64,000 bases of DNA, taken from positions 1-64,000 of the forward strand of contig DXMA01000011.1 of assembly GCA_019414445.1 (NCBI GenBank), in the 5' to 3' direction. The stretch comes from Collinsella sp. (GTDB taxonomy: Bacteria > Actinomycetota > Coriobacteriia > Coriobacteriales > Coriobacteriaceae). Positions within the stretch are counted from its first letter, which is position 1. Every line of letters starts with the position of its first letter. The notes under the pieces are model-generated. The model did no database searches. It was not told where the DNA came from and saw only the letters and a list, made by a program, of their open reading frames with translations. A program made the position numbers and the translations under genes. Shown one piece after another: positions 23,952 to 31,550 of the stretch.

Positions 23952-24173
23952 ATGGAGACAGTTAACGTCACCGTACGCATGGAGAGGCAGACGAGGGACG
24001 ACGCTGCGAAGCTCTTCTCGAAGCTCGGCATCAGCACCACCCAGGCGATCAACATGTTCCTCAAGCAGGCCGTGAGGGAGCAGAGGACACCCTTCGAGGT
24101 CTGGATTCGCGGCAATTTTGAGACTGGATGCAAGTGGGACAAACTGAGGCAAACTGGAACGAACTGGAGATAG
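23952..24173 (+). CDS. Truncated RelB/DinJ-type antitoxin, no toxin partner
   Basis: A 73-residue protein with perfect AAGGAGG site. METVNVTVRMERQTRDDAAKLFSKLGISTTQAINMFLKQAVREQ is a ribbon-helix-helix DinJ/RelB DNA-binding domain. After PFEV the family normally continues with ~30 residues that bind the YafQ/RelE toxin. Here the frame runs into the 100-bp boundary repeat (from about 24102) and ends with unrelated residues. No toxin gene follows. It is best read as the 5' remnant of a toxin-antitoxin operon broken by the cassette that follows. Confidence 0.8.
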   Translation: METVNVTVRMERQTRDDAAKLFSKLGISTTQAINMFLKQAVREQRTPFEVWIRGNFETGCKWDKLRQTGTNWR

Positions 24174-24200
24174 TTTCTAACTATTGAGTGGGATTAGAGT
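24102..24200. repeat. Left ~100-bp direct repeat flanking the KAP-DUF262 cassette
   Basis: Runs from GGATTCGCGGCAATTTTGAG to ATTGAGTGGGATTAG. Compared with 27795-27903 there are 5 mismatches in the first 44 bases and 5 in the last 50, with one 11-base insertion in the right copy. It contains AAACTGG-type short repeats and the dyad ATAGTT-TCT-AACTAT. Confidence 0.85.
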
Positions 24201-24207
24201 AAGTAAC

Positions 24208-25566
24208 ATGCGAAGAATCGATTCAGCACCTACACGCGACATCCTTGTTAAGCTGCTGCACAACGACGCCCTCGGGAGGAATGGAGATCTCGCCGAGTTT
24301 GCCGGGATACTCAAATCCATCGAAGGCGGGTTTTCCCTGTTCGTCGACGCTGATTGGGGAAGCGGGAAGACATTCTTCGTTAGACAGGTGGCCTGCATCC
24401 TTGAAGAGGTTAATCCTTTTCTTGAGTCTCACGGAGACCTCGACGGATTGCTTGACAACAATCGCGAGCTTGCACCCTATATGGAGCTGAACAGCTTCTT
24501 GCCCGTATACTACAACGCCTGGGAAAATGACCATTGGGATGATCCGCTGCCTTCGATTGCAGCATCTATAGCCCTCCAAGGCGATGCATGCGCCTCTTTT
24601 CGCAGTGACACCGAAGCTGGCGAAAAGATTGCCGGAACACTCGACGCCATATTGGGGGTCTTTGGACATGGCGGAGCCAGCTCTTTAAGAGACGCTTTTT
24701 CGGGCAGAGATTTAATCCAGGCTTATCGTGACAGAGAAACGCTAAGGTCCTCTGTTTCAAACCTGGTAGATGTAGCTCTCCCTGAAAAAGCCAACACATT
24801 GCTTCTCATTGTCGATGAGCTCGATCGTTGCCGTCCTTCTTTTGCAATGAAGGTGCTCGAGCAGTTGAAGAATCTGTTTACAGATGATCGAGTAGTCATC
24901 GTGTATTCGGTCAACGCCAATCAACTATCACATGTTGTTGAAGGCATGTATGGGCAAGGTTTTGACGGCCGACGTTATTTGTCGCGTTTCTACGATCTAA
25001 CCATCCCTCTAAGAAAGGTCGATAGCTTTAAGCAGCTAGAAGCGAACGGCTTCATAAAAACCTCCAACCGCTTTGACGTAATTGCGTATGAGCTTGCAGA
25101 GGCATACGGAATGACGATGAGGGACGCCAACAGGTATCTGACTGAGCTTTTCAGAGTTCGCCCTTTAGTATTGGAAAGCCGCGATGGATTTGTAGACGAC
25201 CGGGTTCGAGCGTTTGCCGATGCTGGCCTGGTCCCGACTATGCTCGCCTTGAAAGTATTTGACGCCGACGCGTTTGCCTCTGTGGTTCAGAAATTTGAAA
25301 TTGAGCCTCTTTATCATGCATTCTCTAAGAGCGAAGCGGCGATGGAGTTTATGGATGCAACATGGGGGTCGTACATAAAGTTCGAGGAGGGAAAGACCCC
25401 TTCCGACGAAGACAAGGTAGGTGCAAGGCACGAGCTCCTCGAGACCTTGGTCTACATGATTTGGTGCAAAGACAGAAACAATTCTAAATACCAGCATTCC
25501 TATCAAGTTCTTATTGGAAGAAGCTGGGGATTTGACTCGCTCCCGCGTTTAGCAAAGATTATCTAG
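24208..25566 (+). CDS. KAP-family P-loop NTPase
   Basis: A 452-residue protein (ATG 24208; a TTG 24 bases earlier inside the repeat is less likely). It matches the KAP NTPase family: Walker A DADWGSGKTFFVRQV near residue 48, the insertion with aromatic YYNAWENDHWDDP, and Walker B TLLLIVDELDRCRPSFAMKVLEQLKNLF near residue 198, with sensor YSVNANQL. No transmembrane insertion is obvious between the Walker motifs, unlike many KAP proteins. Codon use is less GC-rich than the neighbours. The stop is ten bases before the DUF262 gene, so they form one operon. KAP proteins occur in anti-phage loci; here it may sense or switch on the nuclease-like partner (inference). Confidence 0.88.
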   Translation: MRRIDSAPTRDILVKLLHNDALGRNGDLAEFAGILKSIEGGFSLFVDADWGSGKTFFVRQVACILEEVNPFLESHGDLDGLLDNNRELAPYMELNSFLPVYYNAWENDHWDDPLPSIAASIALQGDACASFRSDTEAGEKIAGTLDAILGVFGHGGASSLRDAFSGRDLIQAYRDRETLRSSVSNLVDVALPEKANTLLLIVDELDRCRPSFAMKVLEQLKNLFTDDRVVIVYSVNANQLSHVVEGMYGQGFDGRRYLSRFYDLTIPLRKVDSFKQLEANGFIKTSNRFDVIAYELAEAYGMTMRDANRYLTELFRVRPLVLESRDGFVDDRVRAFADAGLVPTMLALKVFDADAFASVVQKFEIEPLYHAFSKSEAAMEFMDATWGSYIKFEEGKTPSDEDKVGARHELLETLVYMIWCKDRNNSKYQHSYQVLIGRSWGFDSLPRLAKII

Positions 25567-25575
25567 GAGTAACAG

Positions 25576-27642
25576 ATGAAAGGCGAAGAACGATACCTTC
25601 TTAACTTGCTCGAAGGCACGAAAACTCGATTTGTTATCCCCGTCTATCAGCGCAACTACGACTGGAAGATCGAAAACTGCAAGCAATTGTTCGACGACCT
25701 CGAGGATGTCATTTCAGAAGGCGTGGAGAGTCATTTCTTTGGAAGCATCGTCTCCAAAGCAGATGGCCCCGACACACGCATCGTCATCGATGGCCAGCAA
25801 AGGATCACCACGTCTTACCTCCTTCTCCTTGCGCTTGTGAGCAAGCTCAGGGAAGGCGCCATCGCCTCCGAAGACGACAATCTGGCCGACATGATCAACG
25901 AGGAATACCTCATCGACAAATGGCATAAGTCCGAGCGAAAGCTGAAGCTGAAGCTCATCAAGGACGACCAGGCTGCCTTTGAGGCGCTTTACTCCGCTGA
26001 CGCAGAGAAGTTCATCCAGGACTCCAACGTAACCCAGAATTACATCTATTTCTGCGGCCGTATCGACAAGACAAGGCTGACGGCCGATCAGCTGCGCGAT
26101 GCCATCGAGCGCCTGATGATCATCGACATCAAGCTTGACAAGGAGGATGACGCCCAGCGAATCTTCGAGAGCCTCAACTCGACAGGCCTCGACCTGAACG
26201 AGGGCGACAAGATCCGCAACTTTATCCTCATGGGTCTGGATGCCCAAATGCAGGAAGAGTATTACGAGCAGTACTGGAACGAGATCGAGAAGAATACCGG
26301 CTACGACGTAAGCTCCTTTGCTCGTGATTGGCTTGCTGCCGTCCGCAGGAAGACCCCCGCAATCAAGAAGGTCTATTCCGTGTTCAAGGACTATGTAAAA
26401 GCGGAGGCATTCGATACGAAAGTCCTGCTTGAGGAACTTCTTAAGTACTCAAAGCATTACAAGGCGATTAACGACGCCGATTCTGGAAACCATCGGCTTG
26501 ATGCGGTTTTGAGGCGACTTATTCTGCTGGACATGAGCGTCATGAACCCGTTCACGCTTAATCTATTCGAATACAGGCGCTGTGGAGGAATCAGCGACCA
26601 GCAGGTGATCGAGGCGCTCAAATCCGTCGAGACCTACCTTTTCAGGCGCTGGGTCTGCAAGGTTCCCACAAATGCGCTCAACAAGGTCTTCGAGACTCTG
26701 CACAGCGAGGTTTTGAGAGGCGTCAAAGACGGCGGTTCATATCCTGACGTGTTGAACAAAGTTCTCCTCTCCAAGGAGGGCAGCGGCCACTTCCCCGACG
26801 ACGCCGAGTTCATTCAAGCGTTCGAAGAGAGGGACTTCTACAGGATCGCGAGCTACAAGTACTACCTCTTCGATCGTCTTGAAAACGGAGACAGCCTCGA
26901 AAGGGTCAACGTCGTCGACAACCTTCGCGATGAGTCTTTCAGCATTGAGCACATCATGCCCCAGACGCTTTCGACAAGCTGGCAGCAGGATTTGGGCGTT
27001 GAGTTCGCCGCAATTCACGCAAGGTGGCTGAACAGCATGGCGAATCTGACGCTTACCGCATACAACTCCAAATACAGCAACAGGCGCTTTGCCGAGAAGC
27101 GGGACATGGAGAACGGCTTCAAGCAGTCTGGCTTCAGGATCAACGGCTTCGTCTGCCAGCAGGAGGCCTGGGGCGAGGAGCAGCTGAAGGCTCGCAACGA
27201 GCTCATGAAGAGGAAGTTCCTTGAGCTTTGGCCATCCATCGAGTCCGACTTCGAGTGGGGCAACGACGCCTACGAGGAGCATGCCCTCGACGATGATTTC
27301 TCGTTCACCGGCAGGCAGATCGCCGCATACAGCTTCATGGGATCTCGCTTCACGGCGAAGACCTGGGTTGACATGATCTGCGGCGTGCTTTCCATGGTTT
27401 ACGAGCTTGATCCAGTCGTCTTCCATAAGTTCGTCCCTGAGGGCTCGGACTTCCCGGGAAGGTATTTCTCATGGAAAGAAAGCGACTATTGCTTCAAAGT
27501 CGGTGAGGGAATCTACTTCAATCCCGGAAGCTCGACTTATGTGAAAATCGAAACGCTGAAGATCGTTTTTGAGGCAGCGGGCATTGACTGCTCAGAGCTT
27601 CTGATCGAGCTGTACAAGTCGAAGGTCGGGGATCCATCGTAG
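25576..27642 (+). CDS. DUF262 + DUF1524 (GmrSD/SspE-like) NTPase-nuclease
   Basis: A 688-residue protein. The N-terminal DUF262 domain shows IPVYQRNYDW (residues 21-30) and the IDGQQRITT signature near residue 70, the ParB-like NTPase motif of GmrSD and SspE. DUF1524 HNH-type nuclease residues follow: SIEHIMPQ near 455 and NSMANLTLT...NSKYSNRRFAEKR near 485-505. A C-terminal ~130-residue domain (FTGRQIAAYSFMGSRFTAKTW... PGRYFSWKESDYCF) is unassigned and may recognise modified DNA or a partner. Relatives restrict glucosylated or phosphorothioated phage DNA. AGGAG-like site; same operon as the KAP NTPase. Confidence 0.9.
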   Translation: MKGEERYLLNLLEGTKTRFVIPVYQRNYDWKIENCKQLFDDLEDVISEGVESHFFGSIVSKADGPDTRIVIDGQQRITTSYLLLLALVSKLREGAIASEDDNLADMINEEYLIDKWHKSERKLKLKLIKDDQAAFEALYSADAEKFIQDSNVTQNYIYFCGRIDKTRLTADQLRDAIERLMIIDIKLDKEDDAQRIFESLNSTGLDLNEGDKIRNFILMGLDAQMQEEYYEQYWNEIEKNTGYDVSSFARDWLAAVRRKTPAIKKVYSVFKDYVKAEAFDTKVLLEELLKYSKHYKAINDADSGNHRLDAVLRRLILLDMSVMNPFTLNLFEYRRCGGISDQQVIEALKSVETYLFRRWVCKVPTNALNKVFETLHSEVLRGVKDGGSYPDVLNKVLLSKEGSGHFPDDAEFIQAFEERDFYRIASYKYYLFDRLENGDSLERVNVVDNLRDESFSIEHIMPQTLSTSWQQDLGVEFAAIHARWLNSMANLTLTAYNSKYSNRRFAEKRDMENGFKQSGFRINGFVCQQEAWGEEQLKARNELMKRKFLELWPSIESDFEWGNDAYEEHALDDDFSFTGRQIAAYSFMGSRFTAKTWVDMICGVLSMVYELDPVVFHKFVPEGSDFPGRYFSWKESDYCFKVGEGIYFNPGSSTYVKIETLKIVFEAAGIDCSELLIELYKSKVGDPS

Positions 27643-27794
27643 CTGCTGGGGCCTGTAGAGGCTTCTCTACCCTGCCTCCTCTGACATGCAATGTCCATGT
27701 GATCATTAGCTGCTATCGCAGTTTGCCGTGACCCACCTTGACCCGCTAAAACACCCTGCCCCGCCCCGAAATCCGTGACCCAGATTTGGCCCCA

Positions 27795-27903
27795 TGGATT
27801 CACGGCGATTTTGAGACTGGGTGTAAATGGGACAAACTGGTGCGAACTGCGGCAAACTGGAACAAACCGGAGATAGTTTTTAACTATTGAGTTGGAATAG
27901 AAC
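27795..27903. repeat. Right ~100-bp direct repeat flanking the KAP-DUF262 cassette
   Basis: Same unit as 24102-24200 in the same orientation, starting TGGATTCACGGCGATTTTGAG and ending TTGAGTTGGAATAG. It lies 150 bp after the DUF262 stop; the gap 27643-27794 shows nothing else but a short GTAGAG/CTCTAC hairpin. Confidence 0.85.
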
Positions 27904-27911
27904 AGACGTTC
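27900..27911. promoter_or_regulatory. LexA-box-like palindrome with following -10
   Basis: GAACAGACGTTC (then G) fits GAAC-RNRY-GTTC, the Gram-positive SOS core. TATAATA follows five bases on. Arrangement is the same as at 21294-21305. Confidence 0.5.
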
Positions 27912-27934
27912 GATATAATAATATAGTATTAGAT

Positions 27935-27968
27935 AGCGGGCACGGTTTCAATCGAATCCGTGTCCGCT
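27935..27968 (+). ncRNA. Hairpin with conserved TTTCAATCGAA loop, copy 2
   Basis: An 11-bp stem (AGCGGGCACGG / CCGTGTCCGCT, one G-U) encloses TTTCAATCGAAT. The loop equals copy 1 at 21340-21350 while the stem differs by several compensated pairs. No U-tract follows. A short SOS-controlled transcript is possible. Confidence 0.4.
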
Positions 27969-28054
27969 GCTGTATGTGTGTCCTTGCACGCCCAATATGT
28001 GCCGTAAAAGCCGTCTTCTTCAACGTCAAAGTGAATGGGCTTCATTTTTGCCTT

Positions 28055-28885
28055 TTAAAATCTAATTTTCACGATTTGCATTTTCATCCCGTTGTCACCG
28101 ACCCTTGCGAGAAACCGGAAAAAGCCGCTGACAGAAGGGTCTCTCAAATCGTTGTAACCCAGCATATAGCCGCGACTTGTGACCTGCAGACGGCTGTTCC
28201 ACGTGCCGATTTCCTTGGCGGCATCCGAAACCGCAAAATATGCCCCCACATCCTTGATTTTTGCAGTCTTAAGCCATGTTTTTGCGATCATCTTTACTGC
28301 CGTCCGATTGGCAGCATCAAAGACCAGCACACCGCCGGGGAAAGCGTCCGCCATCCCCCGCACCAGTTCCCGGACCTGCTGGGTCAGAAAGTAATAGAAC
28401 ACCCCGGAGGCAAAGAACACCGCCCCGCGGGAGGCATCGATTTTGCTAAACCATGCGGTGTCTTTCAGGTCGCAGGGGATATTTTGTTCTCGATCCCCGG
28501 CGGGCAGCAGCTGCTGCCGCAAGGCAATCACATCCGGGAAGTCCAGATTGTAGATCTTGCATCTACCGTTGTCGCAGGTTCTGCCGGTGTTGTCCAGCCC
28601 GCAGCCCAGATTGACCACCGCCGCATTGGGGTGGTCTTTCAGGTAATCCCGCACCTCAAAAGCAAGATCACTCTGCCGTGTGGCCACCTCCAGCGCACCA
28701 AAGCGCTGCATCAGGCTGCGGGAGTTTTTCTCTGCCTCTGAAAAGTCGTAGTCGATCTGGTCGAGCAGACGAACCGCTGTTTCATCCCTGTAAAGGTTCG
28801 GGTACAACTCCGTACACAGCTTCCGGGAATACAGCGGGAGGATCAGCGTCTCCTGCACGGTGTTTTTCTCAATTTTACATTTCAT
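28055..28885 (-). CDS. Class I SAM methyltransferase, leucine carboxyl methyltransferase-like
   Basis: A 276-residue protein of the LCM/PPM1 methyltransferase superfamily: VQETLILPLYSRKLCTELYPNLYRD at the N terminus and SAM motif I as AAVVNLGCGLDNTG near residue 90, with IYNLDFPDV as the acidic loop. In bacteria such enzymes often modify small molecules or peptides rather than PP2A. GAGGAAGAAACC precedes the ATG. Base composition is lower in GC than the backbone, suggesting import from Firmicutes, perhaps with the two methyltransferase genes upstream. Confidence 0.85.
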   Translation of the reverse strand: MKCKIEKNTVQETLILPLYSRKLCTELYPNLYRDETAVRLLDQIDYDFSEAEKNSRSLMQRFGALEVATRQSDLAFEVRDYLKDHPNAAVVNLGCGLDNTGRTCDNGRCKIYNLDFPDVIALRQQLLPAGDREQNIPCDLKDTAWFSKIDASRGAVFFASGVFYYFLTQQVRELVRGMADAFPGGVLVFDAANRTAVKMIAKTWLKTAKIKDVGAYFAVSDAAKEIGTWNSRLQVTSRGYMLGYNDLRDPSVSGFFRFLARVGDNGMKMQIVKIRF

Positions 28886-29000
28886 AGGTTTCTTCCTCAG
28901 TGAATAAAAACTGTCATAATTGCCGCCAGCATAGCCGCTATGACCGGCATGCCTGACTCATGTGCAGGATGGATGCAAAAAATGCCCGTGCTTGATGCCC

Positions 29001-29606
29001 TTACTTCCGCGCTGTGACGCAGAGCCACTTTTTCTTTTTGTGTATCTGCACCTCGTGAAAACCCGCCTGCTCCAGACATGCCTTTAATTCAATGTCCTTG
29101 TAGATGGTCATGCCGCCGATGATCTGCGTCCACCTCTCGTCCTTGTCCGTATCGCCATTGCTCTCGTTGCAGATAAGAATTGTCCCGCCTGGCTTCAGCG
29201 TCCGCCAGACCTCACGGAAGCATCGGGGCAAATCAGGCCAAAAATAGACGGTCTCAAAGGCCGTGGCGGCATCGAAGTAGCTATCCTCAAACACCATATC
29301 CGCCACACTGCCTTGCAGAACGGCGCAACGCCCCTCCTGAATTGCAATTCGGTTGAGCTTTCTAGTCTTCTCCACGCTGACGGGCGAATAGTCGACGCCC
29401 TTGACGACGCCATGCGGGCATTTTTTCAGCAGCCGTTTTATGTTCGCCCCGCCGCCGCAGCCGCAATCCAGCACCTTGGCATTTGGCGCAAGTCGTAGAA
29501 ATCGAAGTCCCCACCGCGCCACAGGGCTGTGGCCCAGATTCATCATGGCAACCATAAGTTTTCCGCCGAGGCCCACGGGCTTGCGGGTGTTTTCAAAGAA
29601 CGACAT
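29001..29606 (-). CDS. Class I SAM-dependent methyltransferase (UbiE/methyltransf_11-like)
   Basis: A 201-residue protein; the ATG at 29606 has GGAGGGGCCAG. SAM motif I is VLDCGCGGGANIKRLLKK, motif II VKGVDYSPVSVEKTRK and motif III FDAATAFETVYFWPDLPRCFREVWRTLKPGG. Small-molecule methyltransferase; substrate unknown. It overlaps the preceding methyltransferase gene by 14 bases, so the two are co-translated. Confidence 0.88.
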   Translation of the reverse strand: MSFFENTRKPVGLGGKLMVAMMNLGHSPVARWGLRFLRLAPNAKVLDCGCGGGANIKRLLKKCPHGVVKGVDYSPVSVEKTRKLNRIAIQEGRCAVLQGSVADMVFEDSYFDAATAFETVYFWPDLPRCFREVWRTLKPGGTILICNESNGDTDKDERWTQIIGGMTIYKDIELKACLEQAGFHEVQIHKKKKWLCVTARK

Positions 29607-30222
29607 CTGGCCCCTCCGATTTCGTGCATTCCGCATAGGTCAATGGGAACGAGGCCTTCAGCACCGCGCTTTTCTGCACCGCCCAGCCGTTTTGACGCAG
29701 GAAACGCAGGTATTCCTCGCTTGTCCACCTGCTGTGGAGGGGGAACCCCGCCATACTCATGAAAAAGGCTTTTGCCTTGCCGGAAACCGAGTTCCCCGCG
29801 TGGGTGAAGGTTGGCGCGATGAGCACGCCGTCGTCCTTCAGTACCCGCCTGATTTCTTGCAGTGCCTTTTCCGGATGCGGCACTATGTGAAGCGCGTTGG
29901 ACGCGATCACCACTTCGAAGGACTTCTGTGCATAGGGCAGGCGGAACATATCTTGTACGGAAAAGTGCAGCTTTGCGGATTGATTGTCCCGCTTTGCTTC
30001 AAGGATCATCTGTGCAGAAGCGTCCGTAGCCTCGATGTGCACCGCCGCATCCACGATGCTCTTTGCGATAAGCCCCGTGCCGGTGGCAACCTCCAGTACG
30101 GTTTTTGCTTTCACCACCGGCCTGATCAGCTCATACATCTTCTCATACGCCGCCCGGTCCTTTCGCATGAAACGGTCGTACCGACCGGCATTCTTGTCCC
30201 AGAAGCCCTTGCGTTCGTGCAT
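29593..30222 (-). CDS. Class I SAM-dependent methyltransferase
   Basis: A 209-residue methyltransferase of the UbiE/MenG type: NAGRYDRFMRKDRAAYEKMYELI, motif I TVLEVATGTGLIAKSI, motif FEVVIASNALHIVPHPEKALQEIRRVLKDDG. First gene of the three-methyltransferase operon, downstream of an operator-rich promoter. Function and substrate unknown; such enzymes occur in Clostridia beside metal- or drug-responsive regulators. Confidence 0.88.
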   Translation of the reverse strand: MHERKGFWDKNAGRYDRFMRKDRAAYEKMYELIRPVVKAKTVLEVATGTGLIAKSIVDAAVHIEATDASAQMILEAKRDNQSAKLHFSVQDMFRLPYAQKSFEVVIASNALHIVPHPEKALQEIRRVLKDDGVLIAPTFTHAGNSVSGKAKAFFMSMAGFPLHSRWTSEEYLRFLRQNGWAVQKSAVLKASFPLTYAECTKSEGPDVVL

Positions 30223-30240
30223 GGCTATCGCCCCCCAAAC

Positions 30241-30298
30241 AGTTAGAGCAATCTAACTATAACACACGAATCATGCAGTAAGATAAGGCTAACCTTAT
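30241..30298 (-). promoter_or_regulatory. Methyltransferase-operon promoter with two operator dyads
   Basis: -10 TATAGT (30261-30256) overlaps AGTTAGA-GCAA-TCTAACT (30241-30258). Upstream lies ATAAGG-CTAA-CCTTAT (30283-30298); read as AATAAGGTTAGCCTTATC it resembles the DtxR/IdeR-type iron box. Metal-responsive control is plausible. Confidence 0.55.
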
Positions 30299-30745
30299 TT
30301 CTTGGCCAAGACGCATCTCTTCGGTTTTGCTTATAACGGTGTGAGTCAGATACTAAGCTGGAGCTGAAGAAGGAGCTTGGCGGACAGGTAGGTCGATACC
30401 GGTTCCCGGAACGGTGATCCAGCCAATTACACCAGGGCTCTAGTCATGCAGGTAAACCCAATCCATGACGGGAAATAGGTCCTTTTCTCTAGCTCGACGT
30501 CTTTCGGAGCTTGACGATTTGGACTGATGGAGGTGAGAAGTCCCTCACTGCGCCAATACCAGAAGATTGCGCTATAGACATCTCTCCGACCCTTTGAATC
30601 ACCCCTTTTCACGCCACCCGCTACGAACCCCGGCGGAAACTAGGGAGTGATTAAAAAGGCGACCTGCGGTTTTGCGAATCAATTGAGTCATTCACAAAAT
30701 CGCGAATTAAGGGCCTGATTCGCCCAAATTGCGCACGAATTGGCC

Positions 30746-30811
30746 CTTAGGCGGTACGACGCGACACGCATCGACAACACTCGGACTGGATTAGTCACTG
30801 AGCGGGAATAG
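30746..30811. repeat. Boundary repeat copy R5
   Basis: Starts CTTAGGCGGTACGACGCG, ends CTGAGCGGGAATAG. Closely similar to 21229-21293 over about 65 bp. Confidence 0.7.
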
Positions 30812-30915
30812 CGGGAACTGGCTTTTGAACTCGCGTTTTGATACCGTCGAGTACCGCCTGATGCTGTTTCGGCGCCGCCATAGAGTAAAGCCACCAGCGA
30901 AATAACGGGAATAAA

Positions 30916-30950
30916 AGCCTCCGGACCCTCTGGTTCGGAGGCTATCTTTT
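30916..30950. terminator. Bidirectional terminator after merR
   Basis: 8-bp stem AGCCTCCG / CGGAGGCT; ATCTTTTT follows on plus, TTTATTCC on minus. Confidence 0.65.
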
Positions 30951-31004
30951 TGCATATCTGCCTAAAACGACTCCTTGCCAAAGCCCCTTGAGCATCGGGC
31001 GGCA

Positions 31005-31445
31005 TTATTGAGTGTGGGCGTTATCGTAGGTATCTTTGATTTCTTCTGGCAAATTGTCGGGAATCAGCGCCTTCACTCTATCCTCGTTGCCATCTTGGAT
31101 TGCCTGCTCGTAGTACCAGCATTTGAACTTCAGCATGTCGAGCGCGCGGTTCATGTTCACGATCTCCGACTCCATGTGGGCCTTGCGCTCCTCGAACATG
31201 GCCTTGCGTTTGGGGTATGTTGAGGGACCCTCTGCACACCATTCCATGAACAGCCGGATGTCCTTGATCTCCATTCCAGCCTTCTTTAGGCATTCGATGA
31301 CCCGAAGCGCTTCGAGTTCCGTATCGCTGAATCGGCGAATGCCGGATGCCCGCTCCAGCCCCGGGAACAATCCCTGCTTGTCGTAATATCGCAGCGTTGA
31401 AGCGGGCAAACCGAACATTTCCGCCACCTGTCCGATTGTGTACAT
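31005..31445 (-). CDS. MerR-family transcriptional regulator
   Basis: A 146-residue MerR protein: MYTIGQVAEMFGLPASTLRYYDKQGLFPGLERASGIRRFSD is the winged-helix domain, followed by the dimerisation coiled coil (FMEWCAEGPSTYPKRKAMFEERKAHMESEI). The C-terminal region (KFKCWYYEQAIQDG) has one Cys and aromatic residues, common in organic-effector sensors. Divergent from a flavodoxin gene with a typical MerR promoter between them. GGAGGAGCC site. Confidence 0.92.
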   Translation of the reverse strand: MYTIGQVAEMFGLPASTLRYYDKQGLFPGLERASGIRRFSDTELEALRVIECLKKAGMEIKDIRLFMEWCAEGPSTYPKRKAMFEERKAHMESEIVNMNRALDMLKFKCWYYEQAIQDGNEDRVKALIPDNLPEEIKDTYDNAHTQ

Positions 31446-31476
31446 GGCTCCTCCGAAACAATGTCGAATTCATTCC

Positions 31477-31507
31477 TTGACCTAAAGTCAGGTTTAGGTA
31501 TTACCTT
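31477..31507 (+). promoter_or_regulatory. MerR-type promoter with long spacer and operator dyad
   Basis: TTGACC (31477-31482) is a -35. The dyad ACCTAAA-GTCAGG-TTTAGGT (31480-31499) occupies the spacer, and the -10 would be near 31502, an extended ~19-bp spacing. This is the geometry MerR proteins correct by DNA untwisting. Confidence 0.7.
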
Positions 31508-31550
31508 CATTCTCGTCAATGTAAATCGGGAGCGCAAGGGGTATTCCGTA

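Larger units (their letters stand above)
30299..31004. other. Intergenic mosaic with boundary repeat R5 and gene remnants
   Basis: About 700 bases without an intact gene. A 24-codon open tail on the plus strand (about 30343-30414, ending GGQVGRYRFPER) and a minus-strand frame at 30427-30612 (YSAIFWYWRSEGLL...) look like decayed protein fragments of unknown origin. 30746-30811 is the boundary repeat matching 21229-21293. A terminator for the MerR gene closes the segment. Confidence 0.5.
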
